From: Cytophagales bacterium
Lineage (GTDB): Bacteria > Bacteroidota > Bacteroidia > Cytophagales > UBA9547
NCBI GenBank assembly: GCA_013297755.1
Contig: JAAFIH010000007.1
Location: 62,001-126,000, forward strand
Length of the DNA stretch: 64,000 bases
Direction: 5' to 3'
Shown: positions 28,722-39,254 of the stretch, in pieces
Position numbering within the stretch: position 1 is the stretch's first letter
Layout of the letters: the number at the start of each line of letters is the position of its first letter
Notes under the pieces: generated by a model
Database searches by the model: none
What the model saw: only the letters and a program-made list of their open reading frames with translations
Told to the model about the DNA's origin: nothing
Made by a program: the position numbers and the translations under genes

Positions 28722-29421
28722 TCTTTAATAAATAATATTTTTTAAAAAAACTAAATAAAATAATTCTTTAAGTATTGGTTCAAAAAAGATGTAATAAAAA
28801 ATTAATATAATTGCTTAATAATCACCAATTTACAAAATTTGTAAAAAATGTTTCAATACTATTTTTCAATTTAATTTTACAAATTAAATTGAAAAAAACC
28901 TAAAGTATATTTTCCTAATATTAACACTTACTTCAACCCATAGTAGCATTCAAAACTTTCGTTTTGCAATGTATGTGAGGGATTAATCGAAAATAAGTTT
29001 AGTATAAGATTCCATTAATGCATAGTACAAAGATATTTCCATTTTGTATTGTTTTGTTTAAATCTTAAATAATTATTTTAAAATTATAATCTTTTTAATC
29101 AGCTTTTCTAATCTATTTTAAATTAAAATAAGTTTAAAAAAAAGATGTAATATTTAATTTATATAACTAATTTTTTTATAAAATTTTGAAATATTAATAA
29201 TTGGTTTTATTGTGTAATTATTTATTTTTAAAAATAAATGATGACGTTTAAAATCAATATTTTATTTCAATTAATCAAATATTTATTACTAAAATAGCTT
29301 TTAAATCTTTTTTTTTGAAAACAATTTTCACAAACAATTTAATTATTCAAATTAGGTTTATATTTTTACACGATTTTATAAAAAAAATAGTTTTTCAGTA
29401 CATAACATATAAAAAACAAAC
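28722..29421. other. long AT-rich intergenic region
   Basis: About 700 bases with no gene. The only distinct element is the palindromic 16-mer CAAAACTTTCGTTTTG at 28951-28966, whose reverse complement occurs inside the repeat at 54339-54490. The region should hold the mdh promoter, but no good box pair was found. Confidence 0.5.
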
Positions 29422-30351
29422 ATGAAAGTAACCGTAGTAGGTGCTGGTAACGTAGGAGCTACCTGTGCCGATGTATTAGCTTACAAAGATATAGTAAACG
29501 AAGTGGTGTTACTCGACATCAAAGATGGTGTAGCCGAGGGCAAATCTTTGGACATTTTCCAAAAAGCCCCCATCGATTTGTACGACACTCGATTGATAGG
29601 TTCTACCAACGATTATAGCAAAACGGCCAATTCTGATGTTGTAGTTATTACTTCTGGGTTGCCACGCAAACCAGGCATGACTCGTGATGATTTGATAGCT
29701 ACCAACGCTGGTATAGTGAAAACTGTAACCGAAAATGTGGTTAAATATTCGCCAAACGCTATCATTATAGTAGTATCAAATCCGTTGGATGTGATGACTT
29801 ACCAAGCCCATTTGACATCGAAAATGCCTAGAAACCGTGTAATAGGTATGGCTGGTATTTTGGATACAGCCAGATATAGGGCTTTTATTGCCGAAGAACT
29901 CAATGTATCGCCCAAAGACATACAAGCTGTGTTGCTTGGTGGTCATGGAGATACTATGGTGCCGCTGCCTCGCTATACTACTGTGGGTGGCATACCAGTA
30001 ACAGAGTTAATAGATGCAGATAAATTGCAAGGTATTTTGGAAAGAACCAAGCGTGGTGGTGGCGAGTGCGTAAAATTGATGGGCACTTCAGCTTGGTATG
30101 CTCCAGGCTCGGCAGCCGCTCAAATGGTAGAGGCAATCGTAAAAGACCAAAAACGTGTATTCCCTGTATGTATGCAACTCAAAGGTGAATTTGGTATCAA
30201 CGATTGCTACCTTGGTGTGCCAGTAGTTCTTGGCAAAAACGGTGTAGAACGTATTTTAGAAATAAAACTCAATGATGCAGAATTACAATTATTAAAAGAC
30301 TCAGAAAAAGCCGTAAAAGTGGTAATGGGTGTTTTGGATAATATTAAATAA
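29422..30351 (+). CDS. mdh: malate dehydrogenase
   Basis: Interconverts malate and oxaloacetate with NAD in the TCA cycle. The 309-residue protein is of the lactate-dehydrogenase-like type. It has the Rossmann loop GAGNVG (7-12), substrate arginines Arg82, Arg88 and Arg151, Asn120 (SNPLD) and catalytic His175 (GGHGDTM). Arg82 at the specificity loop (LPRKPGMTR) argues for malate rather than lactate. A large tandem hairpin array begins soon after the stop. Confidence 0.96.
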   Translation: MKVTVVGAGNVGATCADVLAYKDIVNEVVLLDIKDGVAEGKSLDIFQKAPIDLYDTRLIGSTNDYSKTANSDVVVITSGLPRKPGMTRDDLIATNAGIVKTVTENVVKYSPNAIIIVVSNPLDVMTYQAHLTSKMPRNRVIGMAGILDTARYRAFIAEELNVSPKDIQAVLLGGHGDTMVPLPRYTTVGGIPVTELIDADKLQGILERTKRGGGECVKLMGTSAWYAPGSAAAQMVEAIVKDQKRVFPVCMQLKGEFGINDCYLGVPVVLGKNGVERILEIKLNDAELQLLKDSEKAVKVVMGVLDNIK

Positions 30352-30397
30352 GTTTTGAGTTATAAGTTGTAAGTTATGAATTCAATGCGTTAGCTAA

Positions 30398-30820
30398 GCC
30401 CCCTTCTGGGGTTTGGGGGCTTTTAAAAATTGCTATAAACGCAATTTTCCCCTTCGGGGGTTTGGGGGCTTTTAAAAAAATTGCTATAAACGCAATTTTC
30501 CCATCGGGGGTTTGGGGGCTTTAAAAAATTGCTATAAACGCAATTTTCCCCTTCTGGGGTTTGGGGGCTTTTAAAAAATTGCTATAAACGCAATTTTCCC
30601 CTTTGGGGGTTTGGGGGCTTTTTAAAATTGCTATAAACGCAATTTTCCCCTTCGGGGGTTTGGGGGCTTTTAAAAAAATGCTATAAACGCAATTTTCCCC
30701 TTCGGGGGTTTGGGGGCTTTTAAAAAATTGCTATAAACGCAATTTTCCCCTTTGGGGGTTTGGGGGCTTTAAAAAATTGCTATAAACGCAATTTTCCCCT
30801 TCGGGGTTTGGGGGCTTTAA
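30398..30820. repeat. 49-base tandem array with two hairpins per unit, about 8 copies
   Basis: TTGCTATAAACGCAA recurs at 30430, 30481, 30529, 30579, 30628, 30678 (one base changed), 30728 and 30777, a period of about 49 bases. Within most units AAAATTGC and GCAATTTT form a perfect 8-base stem with a 7-base loop. The rest of the unit, CCCCTTCGGGGGTTTGGGGGC, forms a second, GC-rich hairpin. The G-rich half resembles the interior of the dispersed palindromic elements. It lies between mdh and a small ORF. Confidence 0.95.
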
Positions 30821-30855
30821 AAAAATTAAATAAACTATTAAATTAAAATTAAATC

Positions 30856-31041
30856 ATGGAAAACAAAAATTATGGTATCGCTCAAATAAGTAAATTTATC
30901 AGTAATACTGACTTGTTTGATGGCAAAGACGAAGTGGCTCAAAAATATGCCGAAAAAATCAAAGCTGGCAGCTATTCTAACATGGCAGGTTATGATTTAA
31001 AATCATATAAAAACAATATGGCCAAAGTAATTACTTTTTAA
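30856..31041 (+). CDS. small hypothetical protein
   Basis: 61 residues beginning MENKNYGIAQISKFISNTDL, charged and soluble, with no signal peptide. I do not recognise it. It starts 36 bases after the hairpin array, so it is either read through the array from mdh or has its own weak promoter. Its length and AT-rich codons leave some doubt that it is real. Confidence 0.5.
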   Translation: MENKNYGIAQISKFISNTDLFDGKDEVAQKYAEKIKAGSYSNMAGYDLKSYKNNMAKVITF

Positions 31042-31071
31042 TAGTATCTAGCTAGAGAAGTTCTACTTACA

Positions 31072-31209
31072 GGGCAAACGCATTTAAAAAGATAGTTGTT
31101 ATTTTACAATACTATTTGCTTAAAATTACAAAATGACAAAGCCCTTTCCCCCTTGGGGAAAGGGTTGGGATAGGGGTTTTTGAGCGAAATTTTTTAAATG
31201 CGTTTACCC
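31072..31209. repeat. family C palindromic element
   Basis: Ends GGGCAAACGCATTTAA and TTAAATGCGTTTACCC are near-perfect inverted repeats. The interior carries CCCTTTCCCCCTTGGGG, then AGGGTTGGGATAGGGG. It is noncoding. Confidence 0.8.
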
Positions 31210-31243
31210 TGTTCTACTTATTCTTATTTTTAGAATTGATTTA

Positions 31244-31279
31244 TATACTAAGCCATTTTTTTGGAAGTGGCTTGGTATA
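31244..31279. other. hairpin between two palindromic elements
   Basis: TATACTAAGCCA (31244-31255) pairs with TGGCTTGGTATA (31268-31279) with one mismatch around a T-rich loop. It may be a terminator for the small ORF upstream or another repeat fragment. Confidence 0.5.
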
Positions 31280-31286
31280 TTATTAA

Positions 31287-31405
31287 GGGAACTTCTAAAA
31301 ACCCATAATTTAATTTCAAAAACCCCACCCAAACCAATTTCTGTTACGATGCCACAGAATCCAAGAGGGAGGGCTCTATAGGAATTAGGGTTTTTAGAAG
31401 TTCCC
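31287..31405. repeat. family A palindromic element
   Basis: Ends GGGAACTTCTAAAAACCC and GGGTTTTTAGAAGTTCCC are perfect inverted repeats, flanked on both sides by TTAA (a possible target duplication). The interior has ACCCCACCC and CCACAGAATCC, as in family C. It lies upstream of ftsY. Confidence 0.88.
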
Positions 31406-31493
31406 TTAATTTCAAATTTGCTTTTTTTTATTTTTATTTCTAATTCAAAGTTTACAAAAAAAGATTTAATTTGCATTTTTATACATTATATAA

Positions 31494-32447
31494 ATGGGAT
31501 TATTCGATTTTTTCAAAAAAAATACAACCGAAAATAAAAAATCACTTGACGAGGGTTTAGAAAAAACCAAAACTGGATTTTTGGGTGGACTAGCCAAATT
31601 GGTGCTTGGCAAATCAACGGTTGATGCTACTGTGCTTGATGGCCTAGAAGAGATGCTAATCAAAGCTGATGTAGGAGTTGAAACAACACTCAAAATTATT
31701 GCTCGCATAGAGGCTCGTGTGGCCAAAGATAAGTATCTGAATACCAGTGAGTTAGACAAAATTCTAAAGTCAGAAATAGCAGCATTGTTGGCTCAAAATA
31801 TAGCCTCTGATTATAACGATTCGGCCATAAAATTGCCTTATGTAATTATGGTTGTAGGAGTTAATGGAGCTGGCAAAACTACTACTATTGGCAAACTAGC
31901 CCATCAATTTCATAGTGAAGGCAAAAAAGTAATATTAGGTGCAGGCGATACTTTTAGGGCTGCAGCAGTAGATCAACTCAAAAATTGGGGTGATAGGGCA
32001 GGGGTTACTGTGATAGCTCATGGCATGAATACAGACCCAGCAGCAGTAGCTTACGATGCAGTAAAACAAGGGGTTGAAAAAAACGCAGACATAGTCATAG
32101 TAGATACAGCAGGCCGCCTTCACAACAAAATAAATTTGATGAATGAGTTGTCGAAAATAAAAAATGTGATGAAAAAAGTTCATCCTGAGGCACCACACGA
32201 GATATTGTTGGTCTTGGATGGTAGCACTGGCCAAAACGCAATCAATCAAGCTCGAGAATTTAGCAAAGCCACTGATGTAACTGCCCTAGCCATCACAAAA
32301 CTAGATGGTACAGCCAAAGGCGGTGTAGTTATTGGTATTTCTGATCAATTCCAAATTCCTGTAAAATATATTGGTGTAGGTGAGAAACCAACTGATTTGC
32401 AAATGTTTAATAAAGAAACTTTTGTAGAAAGTATTTTTGGAAAGTAA
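31494..32447 (+). CDS. ftsY: signal recognition particle receptor FtsY
   Basis: FtsY docks the SRP-ribosome complex at the inner membrane for co-translational insertion. The 317 residues comprise a short basic N-terminus, the N domain (about 30-110) and the G domain. G-domain motifs are GVNGAGKTT (122-130), DTFRAAA, DTAGR (204-208) and TKLDG (268-272). It lacks the long acidic A domain of E. coli FtsY, as is usual in this phylum. Transcription is likely separate from the small gene upstream because two palindromic elements intervene. Confidence 0.96.
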   Translation: MGLFDFFKKNTTENKKSLDEGLEKTKTGFLGGLAKLVLGKSTVDATVLDGLEEMLIKADVGVETTLKIIARIEARVAKDKYLNTSELDKILKSEIAALLAQNIASDYNDSAIKLPYVIMVVGVNGAGKTTTIGKLAHQFHSEGKKVILGAGDTFRAAAVDQLKNWGDRAGVTVIAHGMNTDPAAVAYDAVKQGVEKNADIVIVDTAGRLHNKINLMNELSKIKNVMKKVHPEAPHEILLVLDGSTGQNAINQAREFSKATDVTALAITKLDGTAKGGVVIGISDQFQIPVKYIGVGEKPTDLQMFNKETFVESIFGK

Positions 32448-32494
32448 TATTTTTTATTTCATGTTTTTAAAAAATGTTGTTGGAACAGTTTTAT

Positions 32495-33109
32495 CTAAAC
32501 GGCAATATTTGTCAAGCACCACAAAAAAAGTGCATTACGTTCGTTGGGTATATCCAATTTCCTGATGATGTTTCTGCGATGGGTTTCTACAGTTCTGTCA
32601 CTAATAAAAAAAGTATTTGAAATTTCTTTAGACGTTTTTTGAGATGCAATTTCGAACAATATTTTTTGTTCTGTGGTAGTTAGTTTATCTTTCCAAATTT
32701 CGTTTTCTTTTTCTGCTTTGAAATTAAGTTGATTGCTAAAATAAATTTTATTATTTAATACAATTTCTATACAATTGGCCAATTCTTCTATCGCAAAATC
32801 CTTGAGTAAATATCCTTTTACATCCAAAAGTTGAGCCTCTCTGAAAAAAGATATTTCTTTGTGCATAGTGAGGAGAATTACTTTAGTAGAAATGTTAGTC
32901 TGGAGCATTTTTTTTGCAATTTCTAAACCATCTAAGCCAGGCATTGAAATATCTAAAATGGCAATATCAGGTGTTTTTAATTTTATATTATTATAGGCTT
33001 CAAGTCCGTTGGTGTACGTTCCAATAATAGTATATCCTAAACTTTGAATATAATCAGATGTGCCTTTGAGAATCAAAGGATGGTCGTCAGCTAGTAGTAT
33101 ATTGATCAT
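32495..33109 (-). CDS. NarL/LuxR-type response regulator
   Basis: A 204-residue response regulator. The receiver domain has the acidic pair at Asp8-Asp9, phosphoacceptor Asp53 (AILDISMPG) and Lys103. A C-terminal LuxR-type helix-turn-helix (about 143-187) contains LTTTEQKILF and ISDRTVETHRRN. The start overlaps the histidine kinase gene by 23 bases, so it is the cognate regulator, phosphorylated by that kinase. Targets are unknown. Confidence 0.93.
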   Translation of the reverse strand: MINILLADDHPLILKGTSDYIQSLGYTIIGTYTNGLEAYNNIKLKTPDIAILDISMPGLDGLEIAKKMLQTNISTKVILLTMHKEISFFREAQLLDVKGYLLKDFAIEELANCIEIVLNNKIYFSNQLNFKAEKENEIWKDKLTTTEQKILFEIASQKTSKEISNTFFISDRTVETHRRNIIRKLDIPNERNALFLWCLTNIAV

Positions 33110-34907
33110 TGTAGGGGATATTTATAGTAATAATAGTGCCATCTGAGTTTGATTTTATATTGAAATATCCATTCATCGATTTGGACCTTTGTAGCATACT
33201 TTGAAGACCAAAACTTAACTCACTTTGTAATTTCTTTTCTACATCAAAACCAATTCCATTGTCATAAATAAGAATAGATAAATGAGTGGTTTCTTCGTGT
33301 AAACACAATTTTACAGCCTTTGCCTTTGCATATTTAAGGGCATTATTTGTGGCTTCTTGGAATATACGAAATACTTGCAATTCTTGTTGTTTTGACAATG
33401 AATTATTATAAAATATATCACAACTGATAAAAATAGGGTGAGTTTCCATCACTTGTATAGTAATATTTTCTATGGCTTGTGCCAATCCTACTTTTTCTAA
33501 TGCAACTGGATACAAATTTCTGCTAACTAAACGCACATTTTCGATAATATGTTCCACATTTTCGGTATTTATAGACTGATTTTTTAAGCTTCTTTTTAGC
33601 AAAAGCAAATCTTGGCCTATGCCATCGTGTAAATCTTGAGCTATTCTTTTTTGTTGTTCTTCTTGTATAAATATTACTTTTTGCTGTGAAAGACTAAGGT
33701 CTTTTTGAATCGAAATATACTTCTTGTTTTGGTCTGAAAACTGAAATGAAACACCCAAAAGCATGCAAAAAATCTCAATTAATGGGATTGAATATCCTAA
33801 GTCGTAGTTTTGATTGATATCATCAATCACACCTATGTTTCCTAAAATAAGTGTTGTAGTTCCTATCAAAGAAAATAAGAAACCTACCAAATAAAAATAT
33901 ACAAATATTTGCTTTTTTTTGATGCAATATATGAGTGATGTTGCTACATAAACATCCATAATGAATACTATATAGTAAGAAAATTTAATTATTAAACTTC
34001 TAAATAAATTCTCAACAAACGGAAATATAAGCAATATGCCTAGAATGATGAAAAATAAAGTAATATTAATGCCAATATAATAGAGCCATGTAGAATCTTT
34101 TTGGTTGATTTTCAATAAAACTATAGTAAGATAAATGTGGCTTCCAACAACTGCATAGAAAAATATACTTGTAAGATTATTATTTAAGTATAAAATTTGA
34201 GGAAATGGAAAATAGCTGTGTCCATATCCAGCATCTACCACAGCCACAAAAAAAGTGCAAATACAGTAAATACTATATACTAAGTACATTTTTCTATGAA
34301 AAAATAGAAATAAAAAAAATCCAGCAATACTTATAATAATACAAATCCCAGAAATAAAGGCTAAATAATGGTTAAAATAAATTTCTTTTAAATAGAAATT
34401 ATCAAGCGTTGCAATACTAACTATGGGAGCATGTGACCCATATTTGCGTCCAGAGTAGAGTTTGCAATTTATTTTTTCGTTTTTTTTTAAAGAAAATTTA
34501 TAACAAAAATCTACACTTTTTAATGGTCTTTGTAAAATCCCAATCGTTTTATTAATCAATGGCAAAGAATCAATTTTGCCACTTTTATAATAAATATATA
34601 ATTGAACAAAATCAACTTTTGATTGCTGTATTCTTACTACATATTGGTTTTCGATATCAGTGTTTTTGAGTTCAAAGTTACATTCCCCTTGTGGGGTATT
34701 AAATCCAAACCCAACCTCTTGATTACTATTGTTTTTCTTAAATTCTCCATTGGCCATTCTTATCAATACTCTGTTGTTGATAGACATATTTGTGTTTCTA
34801 TCAAGGAGAATAATATCTGATTTAACAACTAAGGATGAAAAAATTAAAATAGATATACAAAAACGATTTAATTTTGTCATTTTTATCTCTAAAATCGAAA
34901 TATACAA
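33087..34907 (-). CDS. 7TM-DISM sensor histidine kinase
   Basis: A membrane sensor kinase of the 7TMR-DISM type. An N-terminal signal segment precedes an extracellular domain (about 35-175), then about seven membrane helices (about 180-395). A coiled coil follows, then the HisKA_3 dimerisation box RIAQDLHDGIG with phospho-His427. The HATPase_c domain has N box Asn521/522 and DNGIGF (549-554). The probable start is Met10 (34880), which puts the signal segment at the very N-terminus. It is the first gene of the pair with the regulator at 32495. By family it senses a carbohydrate or other external ligand; which one cannot be told here. Confidence 0.92.
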   Translation of the reverse strand: MYISILEIKMTKLNRFCISILIFSSLVVKSDIILLDRNTNMSINNRVLIRMANGEFKKNNSNQEVGFGFNTPQGECNFELKNTDIENQYVVRIQQSKVDFVQLYIYYKSGKIDSLPLINKTIGILQRPLKSVDFCYKFSLKKNEKINCKLYSGRKYGSHAPIVSIATLDNFYLKEIYFNHYLAFISGICIIISIAGFFLFLFFHRKMYLVYSIYCICTFFVAVVDAGYGHSYFPFPQILYLNNNLTSIFFYAVVGSHIYLTIVLLKINQKDSTWLYYIGINITLFFIILGILLIFPFVENLFRSLIIKFSYYIVFIMDVYVATSLIYCIKKKQIFVYFYLVGFLFSLIGTTTLILGNIGVIDDINQNYDLGYSIPLIEIFCMLLGVSFQFSDQNKKYISIQKDLSLSQQKVIFIQEEQQKRIAQDLHDGIGQDLLLLKRSLKNQSINTENVEHIIENVRLVSRNLYPVALEKVGLAQAIENITIQVMETHPIFISCDIFYNNSLSKQQELQVFRIFQEATNNALKYAKAKAVKLCLHEETTHLSILIYDNGIGFDVEKKLQSELSFGLQSMLQRSKSMNGYFNIKSNSDGTIITINIPYNDQYTTS

Positions 34908-35249
34908 TTTTAAAAGAAAACATCTTAAATAAAAACTACTAAATTGGTTTATTTGTATTGATATTTGTCTACTTTATTATCAACTGTCTGCCAAGTCAAT
35001 TACATAAATTAGAAATAATTGAATAAATATAACAATAAATTAGCAAAAAAATAAAAATTTTAGTATTTTTTAAATTAAATATTTATAATTAATTATTACT
35101 ACAATAGCTTTATAGAATGTAGTAAAATTGTATAAAAAAATGGGTTGAGTCTGAAGATTAAAAAAAATGAAAATGTATCTTTAGTATTTTACTAAAATAT
35201 TTTAGCAAAAAAAATTAAAAATATAAAATAAAAAGAAACATTACGAATT
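34908..35249. other. AT-rich intergenic region
   Basis: About 340 bases with no gene, repeat or hairpin that I can support. It should hold the promoter of the kinase-regulator operon. Confidence 0.5.
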
Positions 35250-36497
35250 TTACTTTCTTACTTGCCCATCGCCTTCAATCAGCCATTTGTAGCTTGTAAG
35301 TTCAGGCAGAGCCATTGGCCCACGAGCGTGTAGTTTTTGAGTACTTATGCCAATCTCAGCTCCCATTCCAAATTGTGCACCATCAGTAAATGCAGTAGAA
35401 ACATTGGCATACACAGCTGCTGCATCTATAAGTTGAAAAAACTTTTGTTTGTTGGCTTCATTTTCGGTAACTATACATTCGCTATGTTTGGAGCTATATC
35501 TTACTATATGATCAACAGCAGAATCAAAATTTGGCACTGTTTTTATGGCCATTTTATAATCCAAAAACTCTGTACCAAAGGCCTCATTTGTGGCCAATTC
35601 TAACAAGTCTGAAGGATAAATATTTTTTAGTACGCTATAGGAGGCCTCATCTGCATAAATTTCAACTTTTGATGATTGCAAAGGTTCTACCAAAGCTGCC
35701 AAATCGTTGAGTCTGTCGGCATGCACAACCAAGCAATCTAAGGCATTGCAAACACTTACACGTCTTGTTTTGGAATTATTGATGATATTTTTTCCTTTTT
35801 CTACATCTCCAAACGCATCAAAATACACATGCACAATTCCTGCACCAGTTTCTATGACAGGTACTTTTGCATTATTTCTTACATGATCTATCAAACTTTG
35901 GCTTCCACGAGGAATCAATACATCTACAAAACCAACAGCCCCAAGCAACTCTTCGGTGGCTTGCCTATGTGGTGGCAAAAGTGTACATATATTGGCATCT
36001 AATTGGTTTAATTTTAAGACTTTGTGTATTATTTCTACAATAGCAATGTTAGAATAATTGGCATCGCTACCACCTTTGAGTACAACTGCATTTCCAGATT
36101 TTAAACACAACGAAAAACAATCAAATGTTACATTTGGACGGGCTTCGTATATAATACCAACTACCCCAAGTGGAACAGTTATTTTGGTAAGTTTTAGTTT
36201 ATTTTCTAGTATTTTTGATTCTACTATTTTGCCAACAGGATAGGTAAGCGTAGCTACTTGTCTGATTTCATTTGCAATAGATTTGATACGAGCTTCTGTC
36301 AATAACAATCTATCATATTTGGGGTTTGATTTTTCCATCAAAGCCAAATCTTTGGCGTTTGCAGACACAAGCAAATCAATATTTTTTTCGGCTTCTAAGG
36401 CCAAATCTAGTAATATTTTATTAATAGTTTTTACATCAAGAATTGCTATTTTTCTAGATGCAATCACAGCCAGTTCTAAACTTTGTTTTATTTCCAT
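35250..36497 (-). CDS. proA: glutamate-5-semialdehyde dehydrogenase (gamma-glutamyl phosphate reductase)
   Basis: Reduces gamma-glutamyl phosphate to glutamate-5-semialdehyde with NADPH, the second step of proline synthesis. The 415-residue length is standard. It has the motif [10 protein letters not shown] (115-124) and catalytic Cys250 in [12 protein letters not shown]. It starts five bases from the end of the upstream beta-barrel gene, on the same strand, so the two may be co-transcribed. proB is not in the window. Confidence 0.96.
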   Translation of the reverse strand: MEIKQSLELAVIASRKIAILDVKTINKILLDLALEAEKNIDLLVSANAKDLALMEKSNPKYDRLLLTEARIKSIANEIRQVATLTYPVGKIVESKILENKLKLTKITVPLGVVGIIYEARPNVTFDCFSLCLKSGNAVVLKGGSDANYSNIAIVEIIHKVLKLNQLDANICTLLPPHRQATEELLGAVGFVDVLIPRGSQSLIDHVRNNAKVPVIETGAGIVHVYFDAFGDVEKGKNIINNSKTRRVSVCNALDCLVVHADRLNDLAALVEPLQSSKVEIYADEASYSVLKNIYPSDLLELATNEAFGTEFLDYKMAIKTVPNFDSAVDHIVRYSSKHSECIVTENEANKQKFFQLIDAAAVYANVSTAFTDGAQFGMGAEIGISTQKLHARGPMALPELTSYKWLIEGDGQVRK

Positions 36498-36502
36498 AAA
36501 AT

Positions 36503-37219
36503 TTAAAATTTTACGCCCAAATCTAATGAAATAAAATCGTTATACATTTCAAATTTGGTTTTTTGACTTTCAATATTTGTTTTTTGATTATCCACATCGC
36601 TAATTCCTCTTGAATAAGTAATGCCAAGCATCAAAATCATGTCGCCTTTCCATTTATATTCAGTACCAAGTGAAAATATAAGTGATGAATGCAAATTATT
36701 GATATAATCTGTGGTTTGGATTACCTGGGGACTGCCCAATAATTGCACAGATTTTTCGCCTCGTACCCTAGAACCTACCATATAATCTGCACTTGCACCT
36801 AATTTGGTATAAAAAGAAAAATTATCTACAACTTCGCCAGTTTGCAATTTGAGTAAAAAAGGTATTTGTACATATTGTATAGAGTAAGAATTTTCTTCTG
36901 TTTGAGTTGTGGCCGAGGCACCAGTGCCAGTGGTTTTGGATACTTGATATCCACTGCCATTTAACAAAAAATTAAGACCTGTACTAAATCCATAATTATT
37001 ACCAACCATGTAATCTAAAATTACCCCAACACCAAATCTACCTTTTAGTCCATCGCCACTGTATACATAAGTAGTGTTGTTGGCTTGGTCGTTGTAGGTA
37101 GATGGGCTAACTCTCGAAAAAGCAAACGATGGGCTTAATTTTAAGCCTATCGAAAATCCTTGTTCGGCTTTTGATACATATATTATGCCACAAACTATTA
37201 TTAATGCTAACTTTTTCAT
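36503..37219 (-). CDS. outer-membrane beta-barrel protein
   Basis: A 238-residue protein with a signal peptide ([20 protein letters not shown]). It has a repeated amphipathic strand pattern typical of porin-family barrels of Bacteroidota: [48 protein letters not shown] and a last strand ending in LGVKF. Function is unknown. It lies five bases upstream of proA and is divergent from gldB. Confidence 0.85.
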   Translation of the reverse strand: MKKLALIIVCGIIYVSKAEQGFSIGLKLSPSFAFSRVSPSTYNDQANNTTYVYSGDGLKGRFGVGVILDYMVGNNYGFSTGLNFLLNGSGYQVSKTTGTGASATTQTEENSYSIQYVQIPFLLKLQTGEVVDNFSFYTKLGASADYMVGSRVRGEKSVQLLGSPQVIQTTDYINNLHSSLIFSLGTEYKWKGDMILMLGITYSRGISDVDNQKTNIESQKTKFEMYNDFISLDLGVKF

Positions 37220-37255
37220 TTTTTTATATAATTTTACGCATCAAAAATAGTATTT

Positions 37256-38266
37256 ATGAAAAACATTTGTGCAATTATTAGTATTTTATTTTTATTAATT
37301 TTTATAAGTTGCAACAATAACAGCACACAAAGTACTGATAATGAGGTAGTTAAGCAAAAAATTGAACTCCAAAATGTACGATTAATAAGACTAGAGCAAG
37401 AGCTATGGGCCGACAAAACGCCAGCTGGCGTAGAAAAATTATTAAAAAAATATCCTGATTTTAATAGGAAATATCTTGGTAAAATTTTTCCAAACGACAA
37501 AATTTCTATTAAAGAAATTGGTCTTGGCATCAATAATGCGGCAGTGGATACATTATTCAATATATCTCAAACCGAATTTGGAGATATGCAGGAGCTTAAA
37601 AATCAATTTGCTGAAGCAGCCACAAATATCAAAAAAAATTACCCTAATTATTACGTTCAAGATTTTTATACTTTTATATCTGGCATGGGTTTTTGGGGAC
37701 AAGATTTTCTTATTTCTGATAGTATGATAGTAGTAAGTTTGGATTATTTTTTAGGAGAAAAATGCAAATATCAACCACAATTACCTCAATATATTTTGAA
37801 AAGATATAAAAAAGAATTTGTTGTGCCCACGATAGTAGCTTCTATTGGCAATCATTTTATTCAAGGCGACCTTACAGACAATTCGCTTGTTGCAGAAATG
37901 ATATTTTTTGGCAAAATGTATTATTTTGTAGAAAAAACCATGCCTACTGTACCAGAGGAGATTATTGCAGGTTATTCAAAAGATGATATAAAAGAAATTA
38001 AAACACATCAAAACATTATTTGGGCTCATTTAGTAGACAAAAAATTGCTCTTCGAAACCAAAGCCGAAATCACAAATCGATATATTGGTGAGCGACCAAA
38101 TGTGCAAGAAATTGGTAATAAATGTCCTGGTCGTATTGGGCGATGGCTAGGTTGGCAAATAGTAAGAAAATATATGGAATTGAATAAAAATATTACACTC
38201 AAAGAATTGATGAGCGAAAAAGATGCGAAAAAGATTTTTATAAATTCTAAATACAAGCCAGAATAA
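37256..38266 (+). CDS. gldB: gliding-motility lipoprotein GldB-like
   Basis: A 336-residue lipoprotein with lipobox Cys19 (LIFISCNNN) after a short signal peptide. The C-terminal signature with ERPNVQEIGNKCPGRIGRWL, then GWQIVRKYME, is that of GldB. In Flavobacterium GldB is needed for gliding motility and works with the type IX machinery; in non-gliding relatives its role is less clear. It is divergent from the beta-barrel gene with a 36-base gap. Confidence 0.87.
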   Translation: MKNICAIISILFLLIFISCNNNSTQSTDNEVVKQKIELQNVRLIRLEQELWADKTPAGVEKLLKKYPDFNRKYLGKIFPNDKISIKEIGLGINNAAVDTLFNISQTEFGDMQELKNQFAEAATNIKKNYPNYYVQDFYTFISGMGFWGQDFLISDSMIVVSLDYFLGEKCKYQPQLPQYILKRYKKEFVVPTIVASIGNHFIQGDLTDNSLVAEMIFFGKMYYFVEKTMPTVPEEIIAGYSKDDIKEIKTHQNIIWAHLVDKKLLFETKAEITNRYIGERPNVQEIGNKCPGRIGRWLGWQIVRKYMELNKNITLKELMSEKDAKKIFINSKYKPE

Positions 38267-38375
38267 AATTATAAAATTTTACTTTTTTTACTCTAACTTA
38301 TTTTTTTAATATTTATGATTTTTTTTTAAAATCTGGGGCTTTAATGTGTCATTTTTTATACAAATAATAGTTTTT

Positions 38376-39050
38376 TTATTCTTTATTTTGATTAAATTCA
38401 GTTATATAATTTTGAATATCTTTAGCGTCTTTTACATCAAAATCTCCAATTCTTGTTCTTCTGAGGGCCGACATAAAGCCACCTGATTGCAAAGATTTTG
38501 CAAAATCGTGTGCCAAAGAACGTATATATGTTCCTTTAGAGCATATAATTTTACAAGTTATTTTTGGTAAGTTTATTTCAATTATTTCAAAATATTTTAT
38601 TTCTACTTGTCTATCAGGAACGTCAATTTTTTTGCCCTTTCTGGCTAATTCATACAGCCTTTTGCCATTAATTTTTATGGCAGAATACATGGGTGGTTTT
38701 TGGGTAATAGTTCCTATAAACTGGCTTACATTAGCGTAAATCATGTCATTAGTGATGTGATTATAGCCAAATTCTGCATCTGGTTCAGTTTCAGAGTCGT
38801 AAGAAGGTGTAGTTTTACCAAAAGTTATTTCAGTAATATATTCTTTTTCTTTTGCTTGAAACTCATCGATTTTTTTAGTCCACTTTCCTGTACAAAGAAT
38901 AAGCAATCCTGTAGCCAAAGGGTCTAAAGTTCCTGCATGGCCAATTTTTTTTATTTTTAAAACATATCTCAACTTATTAACCACATCAAATGAAGTCCAA
39001 TTTTGAGGTTTATCTATCAAAATGACAGCTCCATCATTATAATCTATCAT
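38376..39050 (-). CDS. truB: tRNA pseudouridine-55 synthase
   Basis: Converts U55 in the T-loop of tRNAs to pseudouridine. The 224 residues carry the TruB motif GHAGTLDPLATGLL, with catalytic Asp43. The PUA domain is short or absent, as usual in this phylum. It is convergent with gldB. Confidence 0.95.
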   Translation of the reverse strand: MIDYNDGAVILIDKPQNWTSFDVVNKLRYVLKIKKIGHAGTLDPLATGLLILCTGKWTKKIDEFQAKEKEYITEITFGKTTPSYDSETEPDAEFGYNHITNDMIYANVSQFIGTITQKPPMYSAIKINGKRLYELARKGKKIDVPDRQVEIKYFEIIEINLPKITCKIICSKGTYIRSLAHDFAKSLQSGGFMSALRRTRIGDFDVKDAKDIQNYITEFNQNKE

Positions 39051-39254
39051 AAAAAGGTAATTCTAAAGAAATTAAATTTAGTACAAATTTATCATTAAAA
39101 GTGATTATAGCTTTCTATACTTTTAATATTTTTTATTTTAATTTTTAATGATATTATGAAAGTTTTGTAACAATTTATAACTAATTCAAACTAATTATTA
39201 TAAAAATTGGATGATTTCATTTAATTTTGTTTTGAAATTTTTATGATTCAATTC

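Noticed and set aside
30398-30820. Regular repeat array that could be taken for a CRISPR
   Set aside because: The units are contiguous tandem copies; there are no unique spacers of constant length and no cas genes nearby.
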